Source of the DNA: Lachnospiraceae bacterium
Lineage (GTDB): Bacteria > Bacillota_A > Clostridia > Lachnospirales > Lachnospiraceae
Length of the DNA: 5,486 nucleotides
Assembly (NCBI GenBank): GCA_017523185.1
Contig: JAFWXB010000357.1
Span: 1-5,486, forward strand
Direction: 5' to 3'
Part shown: positions 1-4,756 of the stretch, piece after piece
Layout of the letters: every line of letters starts with the position of its first letter
How positions within the stretch are numbered: the stretch's first letter is position 1
Program-made: the position numbers and the translations under genes
Notes under the pieces: generated by a model
What the model saw: the letters and a program-made list of their open reading frames with translations, nothing else
Told to the model about the DNA's origin: nothing
Databases searched by the model: none

Positions 1-1281
1 GAAGAATCAAGTCTGAAAGTATTTGGTAAAAATTTAGAACAACTTTTAATGCAACCACCAATTACAGGTCATGTAATTCTCGGTTGGGACCCTGCATTTC
101 GTACAGGTTGTAAATTAGCAGTTGTTGACCCAACAGGAAAAGTATTAGATACAACTGTAATTTATCCAACTGCACCACAAAATAAAGTAGAAGAATCCAA
201 AAATGTATTAAAAAAGCTTATTTCTAAGCATAATATTACTTTAATTTCACTTGGAAATGGAACTGCTTCCAGAGAATCCGAACAAGTGATTGTATCCTTG
301 TTAAAAGAAATTCCAACAACGGTACAGTATATTATTGTAAATGAAGCAGGAGCATCTGTATATTCGGCAAGTAAACTGGCAACAGAAGAATTTCCAAATT
401 TTGATGTAGGACAAAGAAGTGCAACTTCTATGGCAAGACGTTTACAAGACCCACTTGCAGAACTTGTAAAAATTGACCCAAAATCCATTGGCGTTGGACA
501 ATATCAACATGATATGAATCAGAAACGCTTAGGAGAAGCATTAAGTGGTGTTGTAGAAGATTGTGTAAATAAAGTAGGAGTAGACTTAAATACAGCTTCT
601 GTGTCGTTATTAGAATATATTGCAGGCATTTCGAAAACAGTTGCCAAAAATATTGTAGCTTATAGAGAAGAACATGGACGTTTTGAAACAAGAACGGAAC
701 TTTTAAAAGTAGCTAAATTAGGACCAAAAGCATATGAACAATGTGCAGGATTTTTACGAATTTTAGATGGAAAGCAACCATTAGATGAAACAGGCGTTCA
801 TCCCGAATCTTATAAAGCAACAAAAGAATTATTAGAAAAATTAGGATATTCATTAAACGATGTAGAAAATCGTAAATTAGCAGGCATTAGCAAAAAAATC
901 AGCGATTATAGAACATTAGCGACCGAATTACAAATCGGTGAACTGACATTACAGGATATTGTAAAAGAATTAGAAAAGCCGGCCAGAGACCCTCGTGAAG
1001 ATATGCCAAAACCAATTTTGCGAAGTGATGTATTAGAAATCAAAGACTTAAAAGAAGGAATGGTTTTAAAAGGAACTGTCCGTAATGTTATAGACTTTGG
1101 AGCATTTGTGGATATTGGAGTACATCAAGATGCACTTGTGCATATTTCACAACTTTGTGACAGATTTGTAAAACACCCGTTAGACGTTGTCAGCGTAGGA
1201 GATATTGTAGATGTAAAAGTATTGAGCGTAGATGAGAAAAAACAAAGAGTACAACTTACCATGCGTGGAGTAAATGAGTAG
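1..1281 (+). CDS. tex: Tex-family RNA-binding transcription accessory protein, 3' part (5' end outside window)
   Basis: This is the C-terminal part of Tex, a cytoplasmic nucleic-acid-binding protein linked to transcription and transcript processing. The frame is open from base 1, so the ATG at 49 is internal; the residues before it read as normal Tex sequence. Numbering from that Met, a YqgF/RNase H-like domain begins at GWDPAFRTGCKLAVVD (12-27), with the first fold aspartate at D14. It is followed by the conserved block IGVGQYQHDMNQ (147-158). Helix-hairpin-helix repeats follow at about 186-237 (AGISKTVAKNIVAYRE, then KLGPKAYEQCAGFLRI). A C-terminal S1 RNA-binding domain spans about 334-408 (GTVRNVIDFGAFVDIG, DALVHISQL). 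Full-length Tex is roughly 700-780 residues from memory, so about 300 N-terminal residues are missing here. The C-terminus is complete (TAG at 1279). No frameshift is seen. Identification is near certain. Confidence 0.96.
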   Translation, partial: EESSLKVFGKNLEQLLMQPPITGHVILGWDPAFRTGCKLAVVDPTGKVLDTTVIYPTAPQNKVEESKNVLKKLISKHNITLISLGNGTASRESEQVIVSLLKEIPTTVQYIIVNEAGASVYSASKLATEEFPNFDVGQRSATSMARRLQDPLAELVKIDPKSIGVGQYQHDMNQKRLGEALSGVVEDCVNKVGVDLNTASVSLLEYIAGISKTVAKNIVAYREEHGRFETRTELLKVAKLGPKAYEQCAGFLRILDGKQPLDETGVHPESYKATKELLEKLGYSLNDVENRKLAGISKKISDYRTLATELQIGELTLQDIVKELEKPARDPREDMPKPILRSDVLEIKDLKEGMVLKGTVRNVIDFGAFVDIGVHQDALVHISQLCDRFVKHPLDVVSVGDIVDVKVLSVDEKKQRVQLTMRGVNE

Positions 1282-1305
1282 TTATTTTTTACAATAAAGG
1301 GAGAT

Positions 1306-1325
1306 AATATAAAAATTTTTATATT
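1306..1325. repeat. 20-bp perfect AT-only palindrome downstream of tex
   Basis: The two halves AATATAAAAA and TTTTTATATT are exact reverse complements with no loop. It lies 25 bp after the tex stop. It has no G or C and no separate U-tract beyond its own arm, so it is a weak terminator at best. It may be chance in sequence this AT-rich. No better terminator for tex is visible in the gap. Confidence 0.35.
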
Positions 1326-1361
1326 TAAAAATAAGTTAGTATAGAATGTTTTTTCAAAATA

Positions 1362-1370
1362 TGCTACACT
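1362..1370 (+). promoter_or_regulatory. possible extended -10 promoter for the DHH phosphoesterase gene
   Basis: The sequence TGCTACACT gives a TGn extension plus a TACACT hexamer (4 of 6 matches to TATAAT). The bases 17 upstream (1342-1347, TAGAAT) do not resemble TTGACA, so activity would rest on the extended -10. Transcription would begin near 1377, leaving about 50 nt before the GTG start. No convincing terminator separates tex from this gene, so read-through from tex is an alternative. Confidence 0.35.
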
Positions 1371-1414
1371 TACAGTTAAATAATAAAGAGATAATGTTTG
1401 GATTAATTATTATT

Positions 1415-1420
1415 AGGAGG
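1415..1420 (+). promoter_or_regulatory. ribosome binding site fixing the GTG start at 1429
   Basis: A full AGGAGG sits 8 nt before GTG 1429. No ATG in the same frame has a comparable site near the N-terminus. The protein it yields starts directly with the first DHH-family motif. Confidence 0.85.
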
Positions 1421-1428
1421 AAAAAAGA

Positions 1429-2349
1429 GTGAGATTAGTTACACGTTCAGACTTTGACGGGCTTGCTTGTGGGGCATTGCTTTTAGAAGCAGGTATTATT
1501 GACAGTTGGAAATTTGCACATCCAAAGGATTTACAAGATGGATTAGTAGAAGTAAATGAAAATGATTGTCTTGCAAACGTACCATTTGTAGAAGGTTGTG
1601 GATTATGGTTTGACCATCATTCAAGCGAACATGAAAGATTAGAATTAGAAGGCAAATACAAAGGTGAAAGTCGTATGACGCCATCTTGTGCAAGAATTAT
1701 TTATGAATATTATGGTGGAGAAGAACGTTTTCCACAATTCGGTGAAATGATGGAGGCCGTAGATAAAGTAGACTCCGGAAACTTAACAATTGACGAAGTA
1801 ATGAATCCAACAGGTTGGATTTTAATCGGATTTCTTATGGACCCAAGAACAGGTTTAGGAAGATGGAGACAATTTTCTATTTCTAATTATCAGTTAATGG
1901 AAAAATTAATGGAAGCATGTCGTGCTATGACAACAGAAGAAATTATTGCATTACCTGATGTACAGGAACGAATTGAAATTTACAATGAACAGACAGAAAA
2001 ATTCAAAGAAATGGTAACAAAATATACAAAAGTAGAAGGTAATGTTATTATTACAGATTTAAGAGGCGTAGACCCGATTTATACAGGCAATCGTTTTATG
2101 ATTTACAGTATGTATCCGGAACAGAATATTTCGGCATGGATTGTAAGTGGTCGTGGTGGACAAGGATGTTCTGCAGCAGTAGGATATAGCATTATGAATC
2201 GCACTTGCGAAGTAAACGTAGGAAGTCTTATGTTAAAATACAATGGTGGTGGACATAAAAAAGTAGGAACTTGCCAATTCAGTAACGAAAATATGGAAAC
2301 AGAACTTCCAAAAATGTTAGCCGAACTTTGTGAATTAGCAAATAAATAA
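1429..2349 (+). CDS. DHH/DHHA1-family phosphoesterase (often annotated exopolyphosphatase-like), substrate uncertain
   Basis: This 306-residue protein starts at GTG and is probably a soluble cytoplasmic metal-dependent phosphoesterase. Motif I is TRSDFDGLACG (5-15), with likely metal ligands D8 and D10. The eponymous DHH is at 62-64 in LWFDHHSSEHER. A third acidic motif, AVDKVDSG, contains D112 and D115. The C-terminal DHHA1 signature NGGGHKKVGTC has GGGH at 273-276. The family includes oligoribonuclease NrnA, cyclic-dinucleotide phosphodiesterases of the GdpP type, RecJ and the PPX1 exopolyphosphatase. There are no membrane, PAS or GGDEF parts, so it is not GdpP. At about 300 residues the size fits NrnA or PPX1-like enzymes. 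The motif I histidine common in this superfamily is not present at the equivalent place, where Arg6 stands. Substrate cannot be called from sequence: polyphosphate, nanoRNA and small nucleotides all remain possible. The gene is monocistronic or co-transcribed with tex, and a terminator follows. Confidence 0.88.
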   Translation: MRLVTRSDFDGLACGALLLEAGIIDSWKFAHPKDLQDGLVEVNENDCLANVPFVEGCGLWFDHHSSEHERLELEGKYKGESRMTPSCARIIYEYYGGEERFPQFGEMMEAVDKVDSGNLTIDEVMNPTGWILIGFLMDPRTGLGRWRQFSISNYQLMEKLMEACRAMTTEEIIALPDVQERIEIYNEQTEKFKEMVTKYTKVEGNVIITDLRGVDPIYTGNRFMIYSMYPEQNISAWIVSGRGGQGCSAAVGYSIMNRTCEVNVGSLMLKYNGGGHKKVGTCQFSNENMETELPKMLAELCELANK

Positions 2350-2356
2350 ATATTAG

Positions 2357-2395
2357 AAAAGACTGGAAACAAAAAATAGTTTTCAGTCTTTTTTT
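2357..2395 (+). terminator. intrinsic terminator of the DHH phosphoesterase gene
   Basis: The arm AAAAGACTGGAAAC (2357-2370) pairs with GTTTTCAGTCTTTT (2379-2392), with one G-U pair and an 8-nt loop. The right arm runs into a T-tract ending at 2395. It starts 8 bp after the stop codon. The A-run on the left side could give it some activity in the reverse direction, but no minus-strand gene ends here. Confidence 0.92.
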
Positions 2396-2421
2396 AAAGT
2401 AAAACTTTATACACAAATTAC

Positions 2422-2450
2422 TTGCCTCATGGCATATAATAAGTTATAAT
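2422..2450 (+). promoter_or_regulatory. probable promoter of the FMN riboswitch-ribU transcript
   Basis: A -35-like TTGCCT (2422-2427) lies 17 bp before a perfect -10 TATAAT (2445-2450). Transcription would start near 2457, about 14 nt before the aptamer. That is the expected geometry for a riboswitch leader. A second TATAAT at 2435-2440 has no -35 partner at proper spacing. Confidence 0.75.
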
Positions 2451-2470
2451 AAATAGAAAATTATATAAAA

Positions 2471-2610
2471 TTCTTCGGGGCAGGGTGCTTACAAAGAATG
2501 TAAAATTCCCGACCGACGGTGATTTGAATTATCAAAAGTCCGTGAGCTACGCAAAGTGGCTGAACTAGTGCAATTCTAGTACCGACAGTAAAGTCTGGAT
2601 GAGAGAAGAA
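2471..2610 (+). ncRNA. FMN riboswitch aptamer (RFN element)
   Basis: This is a complete RFN aptamer, which senses flavin mononucleotide. The closing stem P1 is TTCTTC (2471-2476) with GAAGAA (2605-2610). Conserved cores are GGGGCAGGGTG (from 2477), AATTCCCGACCGACGGTG (2504-2521), AGTCCGTGAGC (from 2537), ACCGACAGTAAAGTCTGGATG (split by about 2590) and the terminal GAGAGAAG. P5 is ACTAG pairing with CTAGT around a short loop. The P2 arm carries an extra small hairpin, TTACA (2489-2493) with TGTAA (2499-2503), in the segment that is naturally variable in this class. It lies upstream of ribU on the same strand, so FMN should repress riboflavin uptake. The switching part downstream is unusually long and is described under the terminator and hairpin entries. 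Confidence 0.97.
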
Positions 2611-2784
2611 CATAATATATAAATAACAAAGTGTTTATAATATAAATAATATTTTTATAATATTATTTTGAAAAAGTAACATATTTTTCTATGAAAATAT
2701 ATAAATGAGATATTTTGTATTTATTTTATGTAATTACAAATAATTTTATTAAATTCTATTATAAACAAATTTATATAAAAACTG
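2611..2784 (+). other. AT-rich spacer between aptamer and terminator, no gene
   Basis: About 174 bp is almost entirely A and T and carries no credible ORF. It contains a perfect inverted repeat, AAATAATATT (2644-2653) with AATATTATTT (2659-2668), around a 5-nt loop. A 7-bp one follows, ATATTTT (2681-2687) with AAAATAT (2694-2700). Either could be a weak stem-loop in the leader RNA. Compositional chance is a real alternative. I see no obvious antiterminator that pairs strongly with the left arm of the downstream terminator. Confidence 0.5.
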
Positions 2785-2817
2785 TCCCTAAATCATTTTT
2801 TGACTTAGGGATTTTTT
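2785..2817 (+). terminator. intrinsic terminator in the ribU leader, likely riboswitch expression platform
   Basis: TCCCTAAATCA (2785-2795) pairs with TGACTTAGGGA (2801-2811), with one A-C mismatch and a 5-nt T loop. Six T residues follow at 2812-2817. It lies between the FMN aptamer and ribU with no gene upstream to end, so the natural role is conditional termination when FMN is bound. The distance of about 175 nt from the aptamer is larger than usual. How ligand binding is relayed is not evident from the sequence. Confidence 0.85.
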
Positions 2818-2834
2818 GTTCTTTTCATAAAGAA

Positions 2835-2875
2835 TTTCATAATTGTCCTTTATTTTTATATAGGCAATTATGAAA
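2835..2875 (+). repeat. perfect 11-bp inverted repeat (stem-loop) in the ribU leader
   Basis: TTTCATAATTG (2835-2845) pairs exactly with CAATTATGAAA (2865-2875), and an inner CC/GG pair (2847-2848, 2863-2864) can extend it past a one-base bulge. There is no U-tract, so it is not a terminator. The right arm runs into AAAGGA (2873-2878), a Shine-Dalgarno-like site for the in-frame ATG at 2884. TCCTTT at 2846-2851 is complementary to that site. Function is unknown. Confidence 0.6.
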
Positions 2876-2901
2876 GGATTGCTATGTTCTTGTATAAAGC
2901 T

Positions 2902-2929
2902 AATATAAATTTGAGAAAAAATTTATATT
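2902..2929 (+). repeat. perfect 11-bp inverted repeat just upstream of the ribU ribosome site
   Basis: AATATAAATTT (2902-2912) is the exact reverse complement of AAATTTATATT (2919-2929), with a 6-nt loop GAGAAA. It ends 21 bp before the AAGGAG of ribU and so does not itself cover that site. It contains only A-T pairs and could be compositional chance or a leader stem. Confidence 0.45.
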
Positions 2930-2950
2930 CTGTTTCGAAGAATGAACGAA

Positions 2951-2957
2951 AAGGAGA
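2951..2957 (+). promoter_or_regulatory. ribosome binding site deciding the ribU start at 2965
   Basis: AAGGAGA sits 7 nt before ATG 2965 and is much stronger than AAAGG before the in-frame ATG 2884. The 27 extra residues from 2884 are Lys/Asn-rich and do not look like RibU. The protein from 2965 begins the way RibU proteins usually do, with a short polar stretch and then TM1. Confidence 0.85.
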
Positions 2958-2964
2958 TTTTATT

Positions 2965-3576
2965 ATGAACACCCAAAAACTCAATGTGCGTTATCTTACC
3001 ATGACAGGAATGTTATCTGCTATCGGATTTATTCTAATGTATTTTGAAATTAGCGTTCCATTTATGCCAAACTTTATCAAAATGGATTTATCAGAACTTC
3101 CTGCATTAATTGGTTCTTTTGCCTTTGGTCCTGTATGTGGAATTTTAATCTGTCTTATAAAAAATGTATTACATCTAACAGTATCAAATACAGCATTTGT
3201 AGGAGAACTTGCAAACTTTATTATGGGCGCTGTTTTTGTAGGAACTGCCGGATTTCTTTATGGACGTAAAAAAACAAAAAAAACAGCCTCAATTGCAGCA
3301 TTTACAGGTGCATTGCTTATGGGGATTGCTTCCATTCCAATCAATTATTTTGTAACATATCCGTTCTATTATAATTTTATGCCAAAAGAAGCAATACTTG
3401 CAGCATATCAGGCAATTATTCCATCTATGGGAAGTATTTTACAAAGTTTAATTTGTTTTAATTGTCCATTTACATTTGCAAAAGGTATGATTTCTGTTGT
3501 AATTACATTACTTGTATATAAACATTTATCACCGATTTTAAAAGGAAGAACACAATCCTATTATAGTATTCTTTGA
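2965..3576 (+). CDS. ribU: riboflavin ECF transporter substrate-binding S-component RibU
   Basis: This 203-residue integral membrane protein binds riboflavin and, with a shared EcfT-EcfA-EcfA' energizing module, imports it. It is very hydrophobic, with about six membrane segments: near 11-28, 44-65, 80-99, 108-130, 152-168 and 172-187. RibU-like blocks include KMDLSELPALIGSFAFGP (39-56), LIKNVLHL (64-71), VGELANF (79-85) and NYFVTYPFYYNFMP (127-140). The strongest support is context: a complete FMN riboswitch heads the gene. No ecfA or ecfT is nearby, consistent with a group II ECF system using a common module encoded elsewhere. The start at 2965 is chosen on its AAGGAG site; the in-frame ATG at 2884 would add 27 residues. 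No other riboflavin gene is adjacent, so import rather than synthesis is controlled here. The TGA stop overlaps the -35 of a following promoter. Confidence 0.95.
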   Translation: MNTQKLNVRYLTMTGMLSAIGFILMYFEISVPFMPNFIKMDLSELPALIGSFAFGPVCGILICLIKNVLHLTVSNTAFVGELANFIMGAVFVGTAGFLYGRKKTKKTASIAAFTGALLMGIASIPINYFVTYPFYYNFMPKEAILAAYQAIIPSMGSILQSLICFNCPFTFAKGMISVVITLLVYKHLSPILKGRTQSYYSIL

Positions 3577-3602
3577 CATATAGATATTAAAAATGATATA
3601 AT
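3573..3602 (+). promoter_or_regulatory. near-consensus promoter overlapping the ribU stop codon
   Basis: A perfect TTGACA (3573-3578) and a perfect TATAAT (3597-3602) are separated by 18 bp, with an extended TGA (3594-3596) directly before the -10. The ribU stop TGA (3574-3576) lies inside the -35. Transcription should begin near 3608-3610. Two exact hexamers at workable spacing make this the strongest promoter in the window by inspection. Confidence 0.85.
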
Positions 3603-3607
3603 ATGCA

Positions 3608-3690
3608 CGAAGCAATAAGCAAGTGCAAAAAATCAGATAAGAATATGTACTGTGCTTGCATAGTATAACTCTTATCTGATTTTTTGTTAT
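3608..3690 (+). ncRNA. candidate short structured RNA or attenuated leader (about 80 nt)
   Basis: This is the segment between the strong promoter at 3573-3602 and the terminator ending near 3686. The predicted transcript is only about 80 nt. It consists of a 5' part containing GCAAGTGCA (3619-3627) and then the long terminator hairpin. GCAAGTGCA can also pair with TGTGCTTGC (3651-3659) in the hairpin loop, giving nine pairs including two G-U. No ORF with a ribosome site is inside; ATG 3645 opens only seven codons and lacks a Shine-Dalgarno. Alternatives are a leader whose read-through feeds the YcxB-like/tsaE/tsaB operon, or simply the ribU terminator with a promoter placed upstream of it. 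I do not recognise it as a known RNA family. Confidence 0.5.
3627..3690 (+). terminator. strong intrinsic terminator with 16-bp perfect stem, potentially bidirectional
   Basis: AAAAAATCAGATAAGA (3627-3642) is the exact reverse complement of TCTTATCTGATTTTTT (3670-3685), enclosing a 27-nt loop. A small inner stem, TACT (3648-3651) with AGTA (3662-3665), is possible. T-runs flank both sides when each strand is read, so it could end transcription from either direction, although no minus-strand gene is present. It would terminate both ribU read-through and the transcript from the 3573 promoter. Confidence 0.88.
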
Positions 3691-3718
3691 TTGACATAAA
3701 TTCGATAAAATATAAAAA
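3691..3718 (+). promoter_or_regulatory. possible promoter for the YcxB-like/tsaE/tsaB operon
   Basis: A perfect TTGACA (3691-3696) follows directly after the terminator. The downstream -10 is poor: TAAAAA (3713-3718) at 16 bp, or TATAAA (3711-3716) at a short 14 bp. The operon needs a promoter after the terminator unless it relies on read-through, and this is the best candidate I can see. The 9-mer TTTGACATA here also occurs at the upstream promoter (3572-3580). Confidence 0.35.
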
Positions 3719-3762
3719 ATGTGAGTTTGTATTTATTTTTAAAATTTATGGAATTTATGTTA
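3692..3762 (+). repeat. spaced inverted repeat ahead of the YcxB-like gene
   Basis: ACATAAATTC (3694-3703) and GAATTTATGT (3751-3760) are exact reverse complements, extended by a G-U and a T-A pair at the outside (3692-3693 with 3761-3762). They are separated by 47 bp of AT-rich sequence in which further partial A/T pairing is possible. The left arm overlaps the possible -35. It may be an RNA stem in the leader or a DNA operator, or chance. Confidence 0.4.
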
Positions 3763-3790
3763 GCTACTATAAAATAATTGGAGAAAAAGC

Positions 3791-4288
3791 ATGAACGTAA
3801 CATTTGATGTAAAATTAACCCCAAAAGACCTTTTTACTTTTAATATGCGTCAGTCGTATCGAGGAATGCAAGGTGTATTATCTATTGTGCTTCCATTACT
3901 TTTATTTGTGCAAGCAGGATTAAATTACAAAAATGTAAGTATAGGTACAACACTCTTATATGTGGGACTAGGTACATTATTTTTAGTTTATGTGCCAATT
4001 TCTTTGTGGGGACGTGCAAACAAAGCATTAAAAACAAATAGTGCATTGGCAAACACACTTCATTTTACGTTTGCAGAAGATGCTATCTGTGTCACACATG
4101 GCAATGAAAAAGCAGAATTTAAGTGGGAAAATATTTACAAAATGATTTCTACGAAATCACAAGTTTTAATTTACACTAATCGTATTAATGCTTATGTAAT
4201 CCCAAAAACACAGATTACAGAGCAATATACGGAACTTGCAAAACTTGCAAATGTAAAATTAGAAAAACATCGTGTGCAAATGAAATAA
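3791..4288 (+). CDS. YcxB-like membrane-anchored protein, function unknown
   Basis: This 165-residue protein starts at ATG 3791, with GGAG (3780-3783) 7 nt upstream. The layout is a short N-terminal segment opening with a beta-like stretch, two membrane helices near 27-45 (GVLSIVLPLLLFVQAGL) and 52-73 (TTLLYVGLGTLFLVYVPISLW), then a cytoplasmic domain of about 90 residues. That tail contains LHFTFAEDAICV (90-101), FKWENIYKMI (110-119), VLIYTN and AYVIPKTQI (134-142). Two helices followed by a tail with a W-ENI block and a YVIPK block are typical of the YcxB-like family, which has no established biochemical role. It heads the tsaE-tsaB-rimI string with only 24 bp to tsaE, so it is probably co-transcribed. 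A direct role in tRNA modification should not be assumed. The family call is made from memory of motifs. Confidence 0.75.
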   Translation: MNVTFDVKLTPKDLFTFNMRQSYRGMQGVLSIVLPLLLFVQAGLNYKNVSIGTTLLYVGLGTLFLVYVPISLWGRANKALKTNSALANTLHFTFAEDAICVTHGNEKAEFKWENIYKMISTKSQVLIYTNRINAYVIPKTQITEQYTELAKLANVKLEKHRVQMK

Positions 4289-4296
4289 GGTAAATT

Positions 4297-4301
4297 GGGA
4301 G
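4297..4301 (+). promoter_or_regulatory. ribosome binding site supporting the tsaE start at ATG 4313
   Basis: GGGAG ends 11 nt before ATG 4313, a slightly long but workable spacing. The alternative TTG at 4295 would use the weaker AAGG (4287-4290) at only 4 nt and would add six residues not typical of TsaE. Confidence 0.65.
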
Positions 4302-4312
4302 AACTAAAAAAT

Positions 4313-4756
4313 ATGCAAAAAACAACAATTATCGAAAGTTTTTCGGCAGAAGATACCTTAAACTTAGGTAAAGAAATGGGACAGCTTGCAAAGGCTGGAG
4401 ATGTTTATACGCTCGTAGGAGATTTAGGTGTTGGAAAAACAGTATTCACACAAGGCATTGCAGAAGGACTTGGAATAGAAGATTCTATTTGCAGTCCTAC
4501 ATTTACGATTGTACAGGTATACGAAGAAGGTCGTATACCTTTTTACCATTTTGACGTTTATCGTATTGGGGATATTGAAGAAATGGACGAAATAGGATAT
4601 GAAGATTATTTTTATGGAGAAGGACTTTGCATGATAGAATGGGCAAATCTCATAGAAGATATTCTTCCATCTAAAAGAAAAGAAATTACAATCGAAAAAG
4701 ATTTGGAAAAAGGATTTGATTATCGAAAAATTATAATAAAAGAGGTGATAGTGTGA
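4313..4756 (+). CDS. tsaE: tRNA t6A biosynthesis ATPase TsaE
   Basis: This 147-residue cytoplasmic P-loop ATPase works with TsaB and TsaD in forming N6-threonylcarbamoyladenosine at A37 of ANN-decoding tRNAs. Its ATP hydrolysis is thought to reset the complex. The Walker A motif GDLGVGKT is at 36-43 (K42, T43). Family blocks follow: SPTFTIVQVY, the YHFDVYRI segment, the acidic EMDEIGYEDYFYGEG, and CMIEWANL with E109-W110, the Walker B-like site. Length is normal for the family at about 150. ATG 4313 is preferred over an in-frame TTG at 4295. The stop overlaps the tsaB start by 4 bp (GTGA at 4753-4756), implying translational coupling. Identification is firm. Confidence 0.96.
   Translation: MQKTTIIESFSAEDTLNLGKEMGQLAKAGDVYTLVGDLGVGKTVFTQGIAEGLGIEDSICSPTFTIVQVYEEGRIPFYHFDVYRIGDIEEMDEIGYEDYFYGEGLCMIEWANLIEDILPSKRKEITIEKDLEKGFDYRKIIIKEVIV

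Noticed and set aside
424..691. Long minus-strand open frames opposite tex (also opposite the DHH gene, tsaE and tsaB)
   Set aside because: They lack ribosome sites and recognisable domains and lie opposite clearly coding plus-strand genes; AT-rich codon use on the plus strand explains the openness.
2435..2440. First TATAAT upstream of the riboswitch as the -10
   Set aside because: No -35-like hexamer at 16-18 bp; the second TATAAT (2445-2450) pairs with TTGCCT at exactly 17 bp.
2884..2964. In-frame ATG 2884 as the ribU start (27 extra residues)
   Set aside because: The site at 2951-2957 before ATG 2965 is far stronger, the extension is Lys/Asn-rich and unlike RibU, and it contains a perfect inverted repeat typical of leader rather than coding sequence.
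3645..3668. Seven-codon ORF MYCACIV inside the terminator loop
   Set aside because: It has no Shine-Dalgarno, would be inside a stable hairpin, and is too short to distinguish from chance.
3627..3685. Perfect terminal inverted repeats as a miniature transposable element
   Set aside because: The A-run/stem/T-run layout directly after a gene is explained by an intrinsic terminator, and no target-site duplication is seen around it.
3763..3773. TATAAA at 3768-3773 as a -10 for the YcxB-like gene
   Set aside because: Transcription would start at about the Shine-Dalgarno itself, and the -35 position reads TTTATG; not a workable leader.
4295..4312. TTG 4295 as the tsaE start
   Set aside because: TTG is rare and the AAGG ahead of it is weak and too close; ATG 4313 gives the usual TsaE N-terminus and has GGGAG upstream.
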